Shown here piece after piece: positions 20,537-30,684 of a DNA stretch of 64,000 nucleotides. The notes beneath the pieces are model-generated. The model did no database searches. It saw only the letters and a list, made by a program, of their open reading frames with translations, and had not been told where the DNA came from. Positions within the stretch are counted from its first letter, which is position 1, and every line of letters begins with the position of its first letter. Where the stretch lies: the NCBI RefSeq assembly GCF_900129205.1, contig NZ_FQUK01000002.1:1-64000 (forward strand), in the 5' to 3' direction. The stretch comes from Thermomonas hydrothermalis (GTDB taxonomy: Bacteria; Pseudomonadota; Gammaproteobacteria; Xanthomonadales; Xanthomonadaceae). A program made the position numbers and the translations under genes.

Positions 20537-21091
20537 GTGATCGATCCGGACGGCTTCCGTCCCAACGTCGGCATCGTCCTCATGCAACAGGACGGGCGTG
20601 TGTTCTGGGCGCGCCGGGTCCGGCGCGATGGCTGGCAGTTTCCCCAGGGCGGCATCCACACCGACGAGACCCCGCTCGAAGCCATGTACCGCGAGCTGCG
20701 CGAGGAGACTGGACTGCTGCCCCAGCACGTCGAAGTGCTTGGCGCAACACCCGGCTGGCTGCGCTACCGGCTGCCACCGCACGCCATCCGCACGCGCGAC
20801 CGGCTGGTCTGCATCGGCCAGAAGCAGGTCTGGTTTCTGCTGCACTTCCGCGGCCAAGACAGTGACTTACGGCTCGACCTCACCGACACCCCTGAGTTCG
20901 ACGCCTGGCGCTGGGTGCCGTTCTGGTACCCGCTCACGCATGTGGTGGCGTTCAAGCGCGGGGTGTATGCCCGTGCCCTGCAGCATCTGGCGCCGCTTGC
21001 CCGGATGGTGGCGGGCCCGGAAGCCGTGCCGGCACTGGCCACACCCCACGCAGATGGGCCAGGACCACGGTCACGCCAGGGCAAAACGTGA
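20537..21091 (+). CDS. rppH: RNA 5'-pyrophosphohydrolase RppH
   Basis: Nudix enzyme that removes pyrophosphate from mRNA 5' ends to trigger RNase E decay. With GTG 20537 it has 184 residues and begins [15 protein letters not shown], which matches the usual RppH start. GGAG at 20525-20528 lies 8 bases before the GTG. The Nudix box begins GGIHTDETP and ends REETGLLP. The downstream [10 protein letters not shown] and [14 protein letters not shown] motifs are typical. An ATG at 20444 would add 31 residues unlike the family. It is divergent from the tRNA-Met gene. Confidence 0.93.
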   Translation: MIDPDGFRPNVGIVLMQQDGRVFWARRVRRDGWQFPQGGIHTDETPLEAMYRELREETGLLPQHVEVLGATPGWLRYRLPPHAIRTRDRLVCIGQKQVWFLLHFRGQDSDLRLDLTDTPEFDAWRWVPFWYPLTHVVAFKRGVYARALQHLAPLARMVAGPEAVPALATPHADGPGPRSRQGKT

Positions 21092-21125
21092 ACGATTGCT
21101 GACTGATCTACAGGAACACTCCTGA

Positions 21126-21146
21126 CTTTGTTGCGTCGCAACAAAG
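21126..21146. promoter_or_regulatory. 21-bp palindromic operator upstream of the phasin gene
   Basis: CTTTGTTGCG-T-CGCAACAAAG has perfect 10-bp arms about a single base. It overlaps a possible -35 and lies 8 bases before TATGCT (21154-21159), a candidate -10. PhaR-type repressors of phasin genes bind TGC...GCA palindromes, so this is a plausible PhaR operator regulating the phasin 58 bases downstream. The regulator gene is not in the window. Confidence 0.6.
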
Positions 21147-21204
21147 CGCGGTCTATGCTGCACTGCACAACCGACATCCGCCGGTTCAACCGCAGGAGAT
21201 CGCC

Positions 21205-21600
21205 ATGTTCCAGCTCAATGATTCGTTCAGCAAGGCTACCGGCCAGTTCGCCGAAGTGGCTGCCAACGTCAATCGACTGGCGCTCGCCAATGCCGAGAAG
21301 GCGTTCGGCCTGCACCTGGCCGCCCTGGAAGAAAACCTCCAGGCCACCTTCGCCTTTGCCGGCGAACTGGTGGAAGCACGCGACCTCGATGCCATGAAGA
21401 CGCTTTGGCCGAAGGGTCTGCAAGTGGCCCGCGCCAATGTCGAGCGCAGCTTGGGCGCGACGCAGGAAGTGATCGCCCACACGCTCAAGACCCAGGAAGA
21501 ACTCGGTGCGCTGGCCAAGCGCCAGTTCGAACTGGCAAGTGCGCAGTTCCGGGACGAGGCCGACAAGCCCGGCAAGGCCGGCGCCAAGGCCCCGAAGTAA
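21205..21600 (+). CDS. Phasin family protein
   Basis: A 131-residue, Ala/Glu-rich, almost entirely helical protein with no signal peptide. The pattern MFQLNDSFSKATGQFAEVAA...NVNRLALANAEKAF, followed by ATQEVIAHTLKTQEELGALAKRQ, fits the phasin_2/PhaP family that coats polyhydroxyalkanoate granules. A Lys/Ala-rich tail (KPGKAGAKAPK) ends it. AGGAG lies before the ATG. The gene stands alone, with a palindromic operator upstream and a strong terminator downstream. No PHA synthase gene is nearby, so a role in PHA granules is inferred from the family only. Confidence 0.85.
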   Translation: MFQLNDSFSKATGQFAEVAANVNRLALANAEKAFGLHLAALEENLQATFAFAGELVEARDLDAMKTLWPKGLQVARANVERSLGATQEVIAHTLKTQEELGALAKRQFELASAQFRDEADKPGKAGAKAPK

Positions 21601-21649
21601 CCCGTTCCTCCGGATACACCGGACCTTCCCCCTCCGGTCCGGTGGCGTG

Positions 21650-21682
21650 ACGCCCGGCAACCCCATTGCCGGGCGTTTTTTT
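21650..21682 (+). terminator. Rho-independent terminator of the phasin gene
   Basis: ACGCCCGGCA and TGCCGGGCGT form a perfect 10-bp stem with a 7-base loop, followed by seven T residues (21676-21682). This is a strong intrinsic terminator. Confidence 0.9.
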
Positions 21683-21821
21683 GTGCGCGCATGGCTCGGT
21701 TTGCCTGCCTTTGGCGTATGTGTTGACGCCATACATGAGGAACGGCACGTTCACCCAGGCACGTTTCCGGTTACACTGGCATGCTGTGTTTTCTTCCACC
21801 CGACTGCTGCGGACGCCCGAG

Positions 21822-23012
21822 ATGACGCCTACCTCCACCCCGCCCCGGCCTCGCCCTGCCCTGCGCTGGCTCGTGATGCTGGCCGTCGTGCTGGCTGTAT
21901 TCGGCAGCGTGTTCCTGATCAAGGCCGTGTTCGCGCGCAAGACCAACGCCTTTTTCGACCACATGCCGCAACCACCGGTGGCGGTCAGCACATTTGTGGC
22001 GAAAACCGAACGCTGGGCGCCGATCGGCCAGGCGGTCGGCACGCTGGTGGCCGTCAACGGCACCGATGTCACCACCGAAGCCGGTGGCGTGGTGCGCAGC
22101 ATCGAGTTCCAGGCCGGCCAGCCGGTGCAGGCCGGCACCGTACTGGTGCGCCTGAACACCGCCAACGAGGAGGCGACACTGAAGGCGCTGGAGGCCTCGG
22201 CGCAACTGGCCAAGGTGCAGGCGGAACGCTGGTTGCGGCTGGGTCACGACCAGCTGGTCTCGAGGGATGACGTCCAGCAGAAGCAGACTGCGGCCGCCAC
22301 CGCCCAGGCGCAGGTCGAGGCCCAGCGGGCATTGATCGCGCAAAAAACCATCCGTGCGCCGTTCTCCGGGGTGCTGGGGCTGCGCAAAGTCAATCTCGGC
22401 CAGTACGTGGCGCCAGGCACCGCGATCGTGTCATTGCAGCAGCTCGATCCGATCTATCTGGACTTCAGTCTGCCCGAGCAGATGCTTGGCAAGCTGAGTG
22501 TAGGTATGCCGGTCACGGCCACCTCCGACCTGCTGCCGGGGCGCACCTTCACCGGCACCCTGACCGCGCTGGAACCGCAAGTCGACGTCGCCACCCGCAA
22601 CTTCAAAGCGCAGGCGACCTTGCGCAACCCCGATGGCGCATTGCGCCCGGGCGGCTTCGCCCGTGTCGATTTTGGCCTGGGCCAGGCCCGCGACGTGGTG
22701 GTGATCCCGCAGACCGCCGTCAGCTTCAACCCGTATGGCAACGTGGTGTTCGTGGTGACCCGCGTGCCGCGTAAACCCGGTGAAACCGACATGCAAGGCA
22801 AACCGGTCAGCGGCGACAAGTTGATCGTGACCCAGCGCTTCATCAAGACCGGCGCCACCCGCGGCGACCTGATCGCGGTCGAACGCGGCCTGACGCCAGG
22901 CGAAACCGTGGTCACCTCCGGCCTGCTCAAACTGCGCAACGATGCCGAGGTGACCATCAACAACACGGTGCAACCGGCTGCCGACCTGCATCCGCAGGTG
23001 GACAACCGCTAA
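21822..23012 (+). CDS. RND efflux periplasmic adaptor (membrane fusion protein)
   Basis: A 396-residue HlyD/AcrA-type adaptor joining an RND pump to an outer-membrane channel. A single N-terminal membrane segment (about residues 15-38) replaces a lipobox, so it is anchored as an uncleaved inner-membrane protein. Lipoyl half-motifs (GVVRSIEFQAGQPVQAGTVL and IRAPFSGVLGLRKVNLGQYV) flank a short helical hairpin. Beta-barrel and membrane-proximal domains follow. ATG 21822 is preferred because it directly precedes the anchor; the frame is open back to 21666. The pump gene follows after 59 bases. No outer-membrane factor gene is present. Confidence 0.9.
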   Translation: MTPTSTPPRPRPALRWLVMLAVVLAVFGSVFLIKAVFARKTNAFFDHMPQPPVAVSTFVAKTERWAPIGQAVGTLVAVNGTDVTTEAGGVVRSIEFQAGQPVQAGTVLVRLNTANEEATLKALEASAQLAKVQAERWLRLGHDQLVSRDDVQQKQTAAATAQAQVEAQRALIAQKTIRAPFSGVLGLRKVNLGQYVAPGTAIVSLQQLDPIYLDFSLPEQMLGKLSVGMPVTATSDLLPGRTFTGTLTALEPQVDVATRNFKAQATLRNPDGALRPGGFARVDFGLGQARDVVVIPQTAVSFNPYGNVVFVVTRVPRKPGETDMQGKPVSGDKLIVTQRFIKTGATRGDLIAVERGLTPGETVVTSGLLKLRNDAEVTINNTVQPAADLHPQVDNR

Positions 23013-23071
23013 CCCCTCTGGCGGCGGGCCGGCCTGTATCGGCACGCCCGCCCCCTGCGCCAGGACACCCC

Positions 23072-26000
23072 ATGAAGTTCACGGACATCTTCATCAAGAA
23101 GCCGGTGCTGGCGATGGTCGTCAGCCTGTTCATTCTGCTGTTCGGGCTGCGCGCCTTCAGTGAACTGAACGTGCGCAAGTATCCGGAGCTGCGCAATGCG
23201 GTGATCAACGTCACCACTGTCTATTACGGTGCCGATGCCAACCTGATCCAGGGCTTCATCACCACGCCGCTGGAACGCGAGATCGCCAGCGCCGAGGGGA
23301 TCGACTACATCGCCTCCACCAGCGCCGCTGGCGTCAGCACGATCCAGGCCTATGTCCGGCTGGACAAGGATCCCAACCAGGTGCTGACCCAGGTCAGCGC
23401 CAAGGTCAACAAGCTGCGTGGCCAGCTCCCCCGGCAGTCGGAAGACCCGGTGATCGACCTGCAACAGGGCGAGCAGATCGCGGCGATGTATGTCTCCTTC
23501 GCCAGCGACACCCTGGACAACAACCAGATCACCGATTACCTGGTTCGGGTGGTGCAGCCCAAGCTGGTCACCGTGCCGGGCGTACAGCGTGCTGAAATCC
23601 TGGGGGCAGGCACATTCGCCATGCGCATCTGGCTGAAGCCGGAGAAGATGGCCGCGCTCCAGGTCACTGCCAGCGATGTCAGCCGCGCCTTGCAGGCAAA
23701 CAACGTGTTGGCTGCGGTGGGTTCGACCAAGGGCCAGATGGTGGCGATCGACATGACCGCCCGCACCGATCTGCGCAACGCCGACGAGTTCCGAAAACTG
23801 GTGATCCGCGAGCAAAACGGGGCGATCGTACGACTGGGTGACGTGGCCGATGTGGTGCTCGGTTCGGAAAGCTATGGCACCTCGGTCCGCATCAATGGCC
23901 AGGCGGCCACCTTCATGGGCATCTATGTGGCACCGGATGCCAACTCGCTGGATGTGATCAAGGCCGTGCGCAAACTCTGGGACAGCCAGATCGTCCCGCA
24001 ACTTCCGCAAGGTATCACCGCCACCATTCCGTATGACAGCACCGAGGCGATCCAGGACGCCATCAACGAGGTGATCCGCACGCTCATCGAGGCACTGGTG
24101 ATCGTGATCGTGGTGATCTACCTGTTCCTGGGCTCCCTGCGCAGCGTGTTGATCCCGGCGGTGACGATTCCGCTGTCGCTGATCGGCGGCATGTTCCTGA
24201 TGCTGGTGATGGGCTTTTCGATCAACCTGCTGACCTTGCTGGCGATGGTGCTGGCGATCGGCATCGTGGTCGATGACGCGATCATCGTGCTGGAGAACAT
24301 CCACCGCCATATCGAGGACGGCATGACACCGCTGGATGCGGCGATCCGCGGTGCGCGTGAGCTGGCCTGGCCGGTGGTCGCGATGACCACCACCCTGATC
24401 GCGGTGTATCTGCCGATCGGCTTCCAGGGCGGGCTGACCGGCGTGCTGTTCACCGAGTTCGCCTTCACCCTGGCTGGCGCCGTGCTGCTGTCAGGGGTGA
24501 TTGCCCTGACCCTGACCCCGATGATGAGCTCGCGCATCCTCAAGGGGCACGACCAAGAACACCCGAAAGGCCGTCTCGAGGCCTGGCTGGATCGACGGTT
24601 CGAGGTCCTGCGCCACGCCTATCAGCAGCGGCTGCACGGGGCGCTGGAAACCCCAGCCGTGATCGCCGCGTTCGGCCTGATCGTGCTGGTCAGCTGCGTA
24701 TTCCTGTACACCACCGCTCCCAGCGAACAGGCGCCGGTCGAGGACGAAGGCTTCATCTTCATGGTGGCCAATGCCGACCCCACCGCCACGCTGGAGTATG
24801 TCGAACGCTACACCGCAGAAATCGGCCAGATTGCCCGCAATACGCCAGAGATCCAGAACTACTTCCTGTTCAACGGCGACTTCGACGGCAGTGGCGGCGG
24901 CGCCAGCCCGATGGCGATGGGCGGCTTTGCGCTCAAGCCATGGAGCCAACGCAGCCGCACCACCAACGCCGTGCTGCAGCAGGAACTGCAACCCAAGCTT
25001 GCACAAATCACCGGCCTGAACGTGTTTGCCCTGGTGCCGCCATCGCTGCCCAGCGCCGGCGGCGGTGGCTCGGGCGGCGAGTTCATCATCGGTGGCGTCG
25101 GCCAGCTCTCGCAGCTGGCGGAGCTGGCGGATGCCGTGCTGGCCAAGGCGCGCGCCAGCGGCCGCTTCATCTTCCTGGACAAGGATCTCAAGATCGACAA
25201 GCCGCAGATCGAGGTGGTGGTCGACCGCGACAAGGCCGCCAGTCTGGGCATCGACATGGCCACCCTGGCGGCCGACATGTCGGCGATGCTGGCGGGCGGC
25301 TACACCAACCTGTTCGCGATGCAGAACCGTTCTTACCGGGTGATCGCACAGGTGCAGCGCAGCGACCGGCTCAATGCCCACGATCTCGAGCACTACTACA
25401 CCCGCACCCGCGACGGCCAGCTGATCCCGCTGTCCACACTGGTCACCCTCCGGGAAACCACCCAGCCGCAGTCACTCAAGCGATTCCAGCAGCTCAATGC
25501 GGTGTCGATCACCTTCGCCCCGCGCCCGGGCGTGACCAAAGGCGAGGCGCTGACGATCCTGGAGCAAGCCGCCCGTGAGGTTCTGCCGCAGGGCTACAGC
25601 GTCGATTACGCCGGCGAGTCGCGCCAGTTCAAGCAGGAAGGCTCGGCCATGCTGCTGACCCTGGTGCTGGCCCTGCTCGTGATCTTTCTGGTGCTCTCGG
25701 CCCAGTTCGAAAGTTTCCGCGATGCGCTGATCATGCTGCTGACCGTACCGATGGCGATCAGCGGCGCCCTGCTGGCACTCAACGTCCTGGCGCTGGCCGC
25801 CAACGTGCTGCAGTTTGCCGGCATCGAAGCCTTCCCCGGCATGAGCATCAACATCTACACCCAGGTCGGCCTGGTCACATTGATTGGCGTGATCTCCAAG
25901 CACGGCATCCTGATCGTGGAGTTTGCCAACAAGCTGCAGATCGAGCGCGGCCTGTCCAAGCGCGAAGCGATCGAGGAGGCCACCGGCATCCGCCTGCGTC

Positions 26001-26242
26001 CGGTGCTGATGACCACTGCCGCGCTGGTGTTCGCGATGATCCCGCTGCTGCTGGCCAAGGGCCCGGGCGCAGCCTCGCGCTTCTCGATGGGTGTGGTGAT
26101 CGCTGCCGGCATGACCATCGGCACGCTGTTCACTTTGTTCGTGCTGCCGGCGTTCTACCTGTATCTGGCACGCGACCATGGCCGTGACCGCAGCGCGTCC
26201 GCAGGCGCTGCAGACAGCTCGCACAGCCCCGCCGAGGCATGA
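23072..26242 (+). CDS. RND multidrug efflux permease (AcrB/HAE1 family)
   Basis: A 1056-residue proton-driven inner-membrane pump, the usual length for hydrophobe/amphiphile efflux RND proteins. It begins MKFTDIFIKKPVLAMVVSLF. Twelve membrane helices are arranged as one plus five in each half around two large periplasmic loops. The TM4 proton-relay motif GIVVDDAIIVLENIHRH contains the two adjacent aspartates. The second-half motif KHGILIVEFANK is also present. A Gly-rich insertion (DGSGGGAS, GGGGSGG) lies in the second periplasmic loop. It is cotranscribed with the adaptor; substrates cannot be deduced. Confidence 0.93.
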   Translation: MKFTDIFIKKPVLAMVVSLFILLFGLRAFSELNVRKYPELRNAVINVTTVYYGADANLIQGFITTPLEREIASAEGIDYIASTSAAGVSTIQAYVRLDKDPNQVLTQVSAKVNKLRGQLPRQSEDPVIDLQQGEQIAAMYVSFASDTLDNNQITDYLVRVVQPKLVTVPGVQRAEILGAGTFAMRIWLKPEKMAALQVTASDVSRALQANNVLAAVGSTKGQMVAIDMTARTDLRNADEFRKLVIREQNGAIVRLGDVADVVLGSESYGTSVRINGQAATFMGIYVAPDANSLDVIKAVRKLWDSQIVPQLPQGITATIPYDSTEAIQDAINEVIRTLIEALVIVIVVIYLFLGSLRSVLIPAVTIPLSLIGGMFLMLVMGFSINLLTLLAMVLAIGIVVDDAIIVLENIHRHIEDGMTPLDAAIRGARELAWPVVAMTTTLIAVYLPIGFQGGLTGVLFTEFAFTLAGAVLLSGVIALTLTPMMSSRILKGHDQEHPKGRLEAWLDRRFEVLRHAYQQRLHGALETPAVIAAFGLIVLVSCVFLYTTAPSEQAPVEDEGFIFMVANADPTATLEYVERYTAEIGQIARNTPEIQNYFLFNGDFDGSGGGASPMAMGGFALKPWSQRSRTTNAVLQQELQPKLAQITGLNVFALVPPSLPSAGGGGSGGEFIIGGVGQLSQLAELADAVLAKARASGRFIFLDKDLKIDKPQIEVVVDRDKAASLGIDMATLAADMSAMLAGGYTNLFAMQNRSYRVIAQVQRSDRLNAHDLEHYYTRTRDGQLIPLSTLVTLRETTQPQSLKRFQQLNAVSITFAPRPGVTKGEALTILEQAAREVLPQGYSVDYAGESRQFKQEGSAMLLTLVLALLVIFLVLSAQFESFRDALIMLLTVPMAISGALLALNVLALAANVLQFAGIEAFPGMSINIYTQVGLVTLIGVISKHGILIVEFANKLQIERGLSKREAIEEATGIRLRPVLMTTAALVFAMIPLLLAKGPGAASRFSMGVVIAAGMTIGTLFTLFVLPAFYLYLARDHGRDRSASAGAADSSHSPAEA

Positions 26243-26284
26243 GGCGATCGTGTTTGCGCCGGGCATGCCGGCGATAATGCGCCG

Positions 26285-26896
26285 ATGAGCGACGTCATCA
26301 TCGGGCTGACCGGCGGTGTGGCCTCGGGCAAAAGCCTGGCCGAGGCCTGCTTTCGTGCACTGGGGATCGTCGTGGCGGATGCCGATGCCGCCGCGCGTGA
26401 CGCCCTGGCCGTGGGCAGCCCAGGCCTGGCCGAGGTGGTCGCCACATTTGGGCCGCAGGTGCTGACCCAGGACGGCCAGCTCGACCGGGCGGCGATGCGC
26501 CGCCGCATCTTCGCCGACCCGACCGCCAAAGCGCAGCTGGAAGCCATCGTCCATCCGCGGGTGCGCACGGCCCTGCATGACGCCTGCCGCAACGCCGAAA
26601 GCCCCTATGCCATCGCCTCGATTCCGCTGCTGGCCGAAAGCGGCGGCCGCAGCGCCTACCCGTGGCTGCACCGGATCCTGCTGGTGGAGGCCGATGCGGC
26701 ACTGCGTCTTAAGCGCCTATGCCAGCGCGACGGGATCGACATTGATCTCGCCCAACGCATGCTGCAGGCCCAGGCCAGCCACCGCGAACGTCTGGCGATC
26801 GCCGATGACGTCCTGCGCAACGAAGGCAGCCCGGACGCCCTGGCCGCAGGCGTGGCCCGGCTGGATCGCCTCTACCGCCGTCTGGCCGCACGCTGA
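26285..26896 (+). CDS. coaE: Dephospho-CoA kinase
   Basis: Phosphorylates the 3'-hydroxyl of dephospho-CoA, the last step of coenzyme A synthesis. It has 203 residues (E. coli 206). The P-loop is GLTGGVASGKS at residues about 7-17, followed by the conserved D.DA..R segment (VVADADAAARDAL) and HP.VR (IVHPRVRTAL). IPLLAES matches the P.L.E motif. It follows the RND permease after 43 bases on the same strand, whereas in many gammaproteobacteria it lies directly behind pilD. Confidence 0.95.
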   Translation: MSDVIIGLTGGVASGKSLAEACFRALGIVVADADAAARDALAVGSPGLAEVVATFGPQVLTQDGQLDRAAMRRRIFADPTAKAQLEAIVHPRVRTALHDACRNAESPYAIASIPLLAESGGRSAYPWLHRILLVEADAALRLKRLCQRDGIDIDLAQRMLQAQASHRERLAIADDVLRNEGSPDALAAGVARLDRLYRRLAAR

Positions 26897-26953
26897 CGCA
26901 GCGCGGCCCAGTCAACGGTGACGTGCGACATCCGCCCGCAATCTTTTGCGGGA

Positions 26954-27385
26954 TCACTCCTCTGCCTGGGCCAGCAGCTGCTGCACCACCGGACGATCGA
27001 CCGGCGGCATCGGGTACTCCGGCAGCTTGTGGAGCGGCACCCAGGCCAGCGCCTGCCCTTCGGCGCCACGCGGCTTGCCCTCGAAGCGGACTTCCCGCAC
27101 GTCCAGGCGTACCCGCTTGCCGCCGTTGTCGCACTCCACGCAGGCCACCTGCGCGCCGACTTCGGCACGGATGCCCAGCTCCTCCTGCAGCTCGCGCACC
27201 AGCGCCGACTCCGGACTTTCGCCGGGTTCGATCTTGCCGCCCGGAAACTCCCACAACCCGGCCAGATCGCGGCCCTGGGTTCGCCGGGTCAACAAAATCC
27301 GTCCGCGGGCATCACGGATCACCGCCGCCACCACCTGCACCGGCGATGGCGGCACCGTGCCAGGTGCGCCCGGGGATGCGCTCAT
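26954..27385 (-). CDS. mutT: 8-oxo-dGTP diphosphatase MutT
   Basis: Nudix hydrolase that removes oxidised dGTP from the nucleotide pool and so prevents A:T to C:G transversions. It has 143 residues. The core begins VVAAVIRDARGRILLTRR, and the Nudix box runs from GGKIEPGES to RELQEELGI. The C-terminal WVPLHKLPEYPMPPVDRPVV fits MutT. A short Pro-rich extension precedes the domain; the start at 27385 is the longest reasonable one. It follows secA by 42 bases on the same strand, the usual mutT position next to secA in gammaproteobacteria. Confidence 0.92.
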   Translation of the reverse strand: MSASPGAPGTVPPSPVQVVAAVIRDARGRILLTRRTQGRDLAGLWEFPGGKIEPGESPESALVRELQEELGIRAEVGAQVACVECDNGGKRVRLDVREVRFEGKPRGAEGQALAWVPLHKLPEYPMPPVDRPVVQQLLAQAEE

Positions 27386-27427
27386 GGCGCCCTCCGGGCG
27401 ATGTCACCCGCTGGTTTCCGGATTGGG

Positions 27428-30139
27428 TCAGGCCAACTGCCCATGGCAGTGCTTGAACTTTTTACCGCTACCACATGGGCACGGGTCGTTACGCCCGATC
27501 CGGCCGGAGGCAATGGCCCTCTGCACCTGCACATCCAGTGCTTCCTCGTCGGCGCCCAAGCCACCGGTCTCCGGATGCTGGTACTGCATCTGCCGCGCCA
27601 CCGCCTCGGCACGGGCGCGCTCTTGGGCTTCGGCAGCGGCCACTTCTTCCTCGCTGCGCACACGGATCCGCGCCAGCAGCGAGATGACCTCGCGCTTGAC
27701 CCGCTCCAGCAGTTCGGTGAACAGCTGGAACGCCTCGCGCTTGTATTCCTGCTTGGGCTGCTTCTGCGCATAGCCACGCAGGTGGATGCCCTGGCGCAGG
27801 TAGTCCATGCGCGCCAGATGTTCCTTCCAGTTCTGGTCGAGCACGTTGAGCATCACGTGCTTTTCCAGCATGCGCATGGTCTCGCTGCCGATCTGGGCTT
27901 CCTTCTCGGCAAACAGCGCATCCATCGCCTGCTGGACGTAGGCCTCGATCTGCGCGGCATCCAGCTCCTCGCGGCTGTTGAGCAGACCGGTCAGATCCAG
28001 CTGCAAACCGAACTCGGACGCCAGCTCCGCCTCCAGCCCCGGCAGATCCCACATCTCATCGATCGACTCCGGCGGCACATAGCGGGCCACGGTGTCGGCC
28101 ACCACGTCACGACGGATGCCTTCGATATTGTCCTTGATGCTGTCGGCCTCCAGCAGCTCGTTGCGCTGCTGGTAGATCACCTTGCGCTGGTCGTTGTTGA
28201 CGTCGTCGTATTCCAGCAGGTTCTTGCGAATGTCGAAGTTGTGCGCTTCGACCTTGCGCTGGGCGTTGGCGATCTGCCGGGTCACCAGTGGTGACTCGAT
28301 GATGTCGTCCTCCTTCAGCCCCATGCGCTCCATCACCTTCTTCACCCAATCGGCGGCGAAGATGCGCATCAGGTTGTCTTCAAGCGACAGATAGAAGCGT
28401 GACGACCCCGGATCGCCCTGGCGACCGGAACGGCCGCGCAGCTGGTTGTCGATGCGGCGCGACTCGTGCCGTTCGGTACCGATGATGTGCAGGCCACCGG
28501 CGGCGACCACGGCTTCGTGCCGTTTCTGCCACTCCTCGCGAACCCGCGCCTTGTCTGCCTCGCTGGCATTCTCGCCAAGCGCGGCCAGTTCGGCCTCCAG
28601 CGAGCCGCCCAGCACGATGTCGGTGCCGCGACCGGCCATGTTGGTGGCGATGGTCACCGCGCCGGGACGACCCGCCTGGGCGACGATGTGGGCCTCGCGC
28701 TCGTGCTGCTTGGCATTGAGCACTTCGTGCGGAATGCCGATTTCGCGCAGCTTGGCGCTGAGCAGTTCCGACACCTCGATCGAGGTGGTGCCCACCAGCA
28801 CCGGCTGCCCGCGCTTGACGCAGTCCTGGATGTCGCGGATCACGGCCCGGTACTTGCCGGCCTTGTTGAGGAAAACCATGTCCGGATGGTCCTTGCGGAT
28901 CATCGGCCGATGGGTCGGGATGACCACCACTTCCAAACCGTAGATGCTCTGGAACTCGTAGGCTTCCGTGTCGGCCGTACCGGTCATGCCGGCCAGCTTC
29001 TTGTACATGCGGAACAGGTTCTGGAACGTCACCGACGCCAGCGTCTGGTTCTCACGCTGGACCGGCACACGTTCCTTGGCCTCCACCGCCTGGTGCAGAC
29101 CATCCGACCAGCGCCGGCCCGGCAGGGTGCGGCCGGTGAACTCATCCACGATGATCACCTCGCCATCGCGCACGATGTAATCGACATCGCGCTGGTACAA
29201 GGCATGGGCACGCAAGGCGGCATTGAGATGGTGCACCAGGTGGATGTTGTGCGCGGCATACAGGCTCTCGTTCTCGCCCAGCAGGCCGGCCTGCCGCAGC
29301 AGCTGCTCGGCGTGTTCCTGACCGGCCTCGGACAGGTGCACCTGCTTCTGCTTTTCATCGACCCAGTAATCGCCTTCCGATTCCTCGGTCTGCTGCCGCA
29401 CCAGCGCCGGCACGATGGCATCGACCTTGACGTACAGCTCGGGCGACTCATCGGCCGGCCCGGAGATGATCAGCGGCGTGCGCGCTTCGTCGATCAGGAT
29501 CGAGTCCACCTCGTCGACGATGGCGTAATGCAGGCCGCGCTGGAAGCGCTCCTCCTTGGACAACGCCATGTTGTCGCGCAGATAGTCGAAGCCGATTTCG
29601 TTGTTGGTGGCATAGGTAATGTCGCAGGCATACGCCGAGGCCTTGTCTGCATGCGGCATGCCCGGATACACCACACCCACGCTCAGGCCCAGCCAGTTGT
29701 ACAGGCGGCCCATCTGGCTGGCATCGCGGCGGGCCAGATAATCATTGACCGTGACCACGTGCACGCCCTTGCCTTCCAGGGCATTGAGATACACCGGCAG
29801 GGTGGCGGTCAGGGTCTTGCCTTCGCCGGTGCGCATCTCGGCGATCTTGCCGTCGTGCAGCACCATGCCGCCGATCAGCTGGACATCGAAATGGCGCATT
29901 CCAAACACGCGCACACTGGCCTCGCGGCAGACCGCAAAGGCTTCCGGCAGCAGCCGATCGAGCGACTCGCCATTGGCCAGGCGCTGCTTGAACTCGGCGG
30001 TCTTGGCCTTCAGCGCCTCGTCCGAGAGCGCCTGCATCTGCGGCTCCAGCGCGTTGATTTTTTTAACGACGGCACCGTACTGCTTGAGCAGCCGTTCGTT
30101 ACGGCTGCCGAAAATGCGGGTAAGCAAACTATTGAGCAT
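27428..30139 (-). CDS. secA: Preprotein translocase ATPase SecA
   Basis: Motor ATPase that drives proteins through SecYEG. The 903-residue length is close to E. coli SecA (901). Visible motifs are Walker A in [30 protein letters not shown] (DEAD-like box), [12 protein letters not shown] and the arginine-finger region [12 protein letters not shown]. The C-terminal zinc/SecB-binding tail [14 protein letters not shown] is intact. Usually an M23 peptidase gene lies between lpxC/DUF721 and secA in Xanthomonadaceae; it is missing here. Confidence 0.98.
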   Translation of the reverse strand: MLNSLLTRIFGSRNERLLKQYGAVVKKINALEPQMQALSDEALKAKTAEFKQRLANGESLDRLLPEAFAVCREASVRVFGMRHFDVQLIGGMVLHDGKIAEMRTGEGKTLTATLPVYLNALEGKGVHVVTVNDYLARRDASQMGRLYNWLGLSVGVVYPGMPHADKASAYACDITYATNNEIGFDYLRDNMALSKEERFQRGLHYAIVDEVDSILIDEARTPLIISGPADESPELYVKVDAIVPALVRQQTEESEGDYWVDEKQKQVHLSEAGQEHAEQLLRQAGLLGENESLYAAHNIHLVHHLNAALRAHALYQRDVDYIVRDGEVIIVDEFTGRTLPGRRWSDGLHQAVEAKERVPVQRENQTLASVTFQNLFRMYKKLAGMTGTADTEAYEFQSIYGLEVVVIPTHRPMIRKDHPDMVFLNKAGKYRAVIRDIQDCVKRGQPVLVGTTSIEVSELLSAKLREIGIPHEVLNAKQHEREAHIVAQAGRPGAVTIATNMAGRGTDIVLGGSLEAELAALGENASEADKARVREEWQKRHEAVVAAGGLHIIGTERHESRRIDNQLRGRSGRQGDPGSSRFYLSLEDNLMRIFAADWVKKVMERMGLKEDDIIESPLVTRQIANAQRKVEAHNFDIRKNLLEYDDVNNDQRKVIYQQRNELLEADSIKDNIEGIRRDVVADTVARYVPPESIDEMWDLPGLEAELASEFGLQLDLTGLLNSREELDAAQIEAYVQQAMDALFAEKEAQIGSETMRMLEKHVMLNVLDQNWKEHLARMDYLRQGIHLRGYAQKQPKQEYKREAFQLFTELLERVKREVISLLARIRVRSEEEVAAAEAQERARAEAVARQMQYQHPETGGLGADEEALDVQVQRAIASGRIGRNDPCPCGSGKKFKHCHGQLA

Positions 30140-30282
30140 GGGTCAGGAAATCCCTGCGGGATGCGCGCCGCTGGCGCGACATCGTGAAAATGGGCGGCAA
30201 CTGCCCGAACACGGCATGCCGCCGCTCGGGAACGCGAAAGTGTAGCCGGTGACGGCCTGCCGCGCTGGCCGGCCCGACCGGA

Positions 30283-30684
30283 TCAGCCCCAGGCCGGCCC
30301 GTGCCGGGCCAGCCCGGCATAGTGTCCCAGCCAGCGCCGTAGCGGCGTTGGCGCGCGATGCCTTGAGCCTGCACGCCCGCGCGGGCGCGCCCCCCAGACC
30401 GGCGCGGCCAGGACGAACGCGGCCACCTGCCGCCAGCGGGCCGCGCCCACCTCGGTGCGGCCGGTTGCCCAGGCCCGCACGCCGGAGGCAGCACCGCCGA
30501 GGCCCGCCATCGCCAGCCGCTGCGTCTCGACCGCTGCGCCTGCCAGTCCCCCTCGCAGCGCCAGCCCACACAGCATGCCCGCGCCCAAGACCAGGGCCAG
30601 CAGCGCCCAGGGGTGGCGCAACGCCAGCCCCTGCACGAGCGCGTGCGTCGGGGTATCGTGTCGGCTGGTTGCCCGTTCTCTCAC
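30283..30684 (-). CDS. Small hypothetical membrane protein, divergent from dciA
   Basis: A 133-residue frame from GTG 30684 with coding-like GC3 bias. It begins VRERATSRHDTPTHALVQG. One clear membrane segment, about residues 24-44 (HPWALLALVLGAGMLCGLAL), is preceded by a basic N-terminus. A weaker hydrophobic stretch is around 85-95. The C-terminal third is Arg-rich (WGARPRGRAGSRHRAPTPLR). I do not recognise the family; the 'HPW...GAG.L.GL' segment is reminiscent of DUF883/ElaB-type anchors, but in those it is C-terminal. It fills the position normally held by an M23 peptidase and starts 16 bases from dciA on the opposite strand. The frame is open further upstream, so the start is uncertain. 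Confidence 0.45.
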   Translation of the reverse strand: MRERATSRHDTPTHALVQGLALRHPWALLALVLGAGMLCGLALRGGLAGAAVETQRLAMAGLGGAASGVRAWATGRTEVGAARWRQVAAFVLAAPVWGARPRGRAGSRHRAPTPLRRWLGHYAGLARHGPAWG

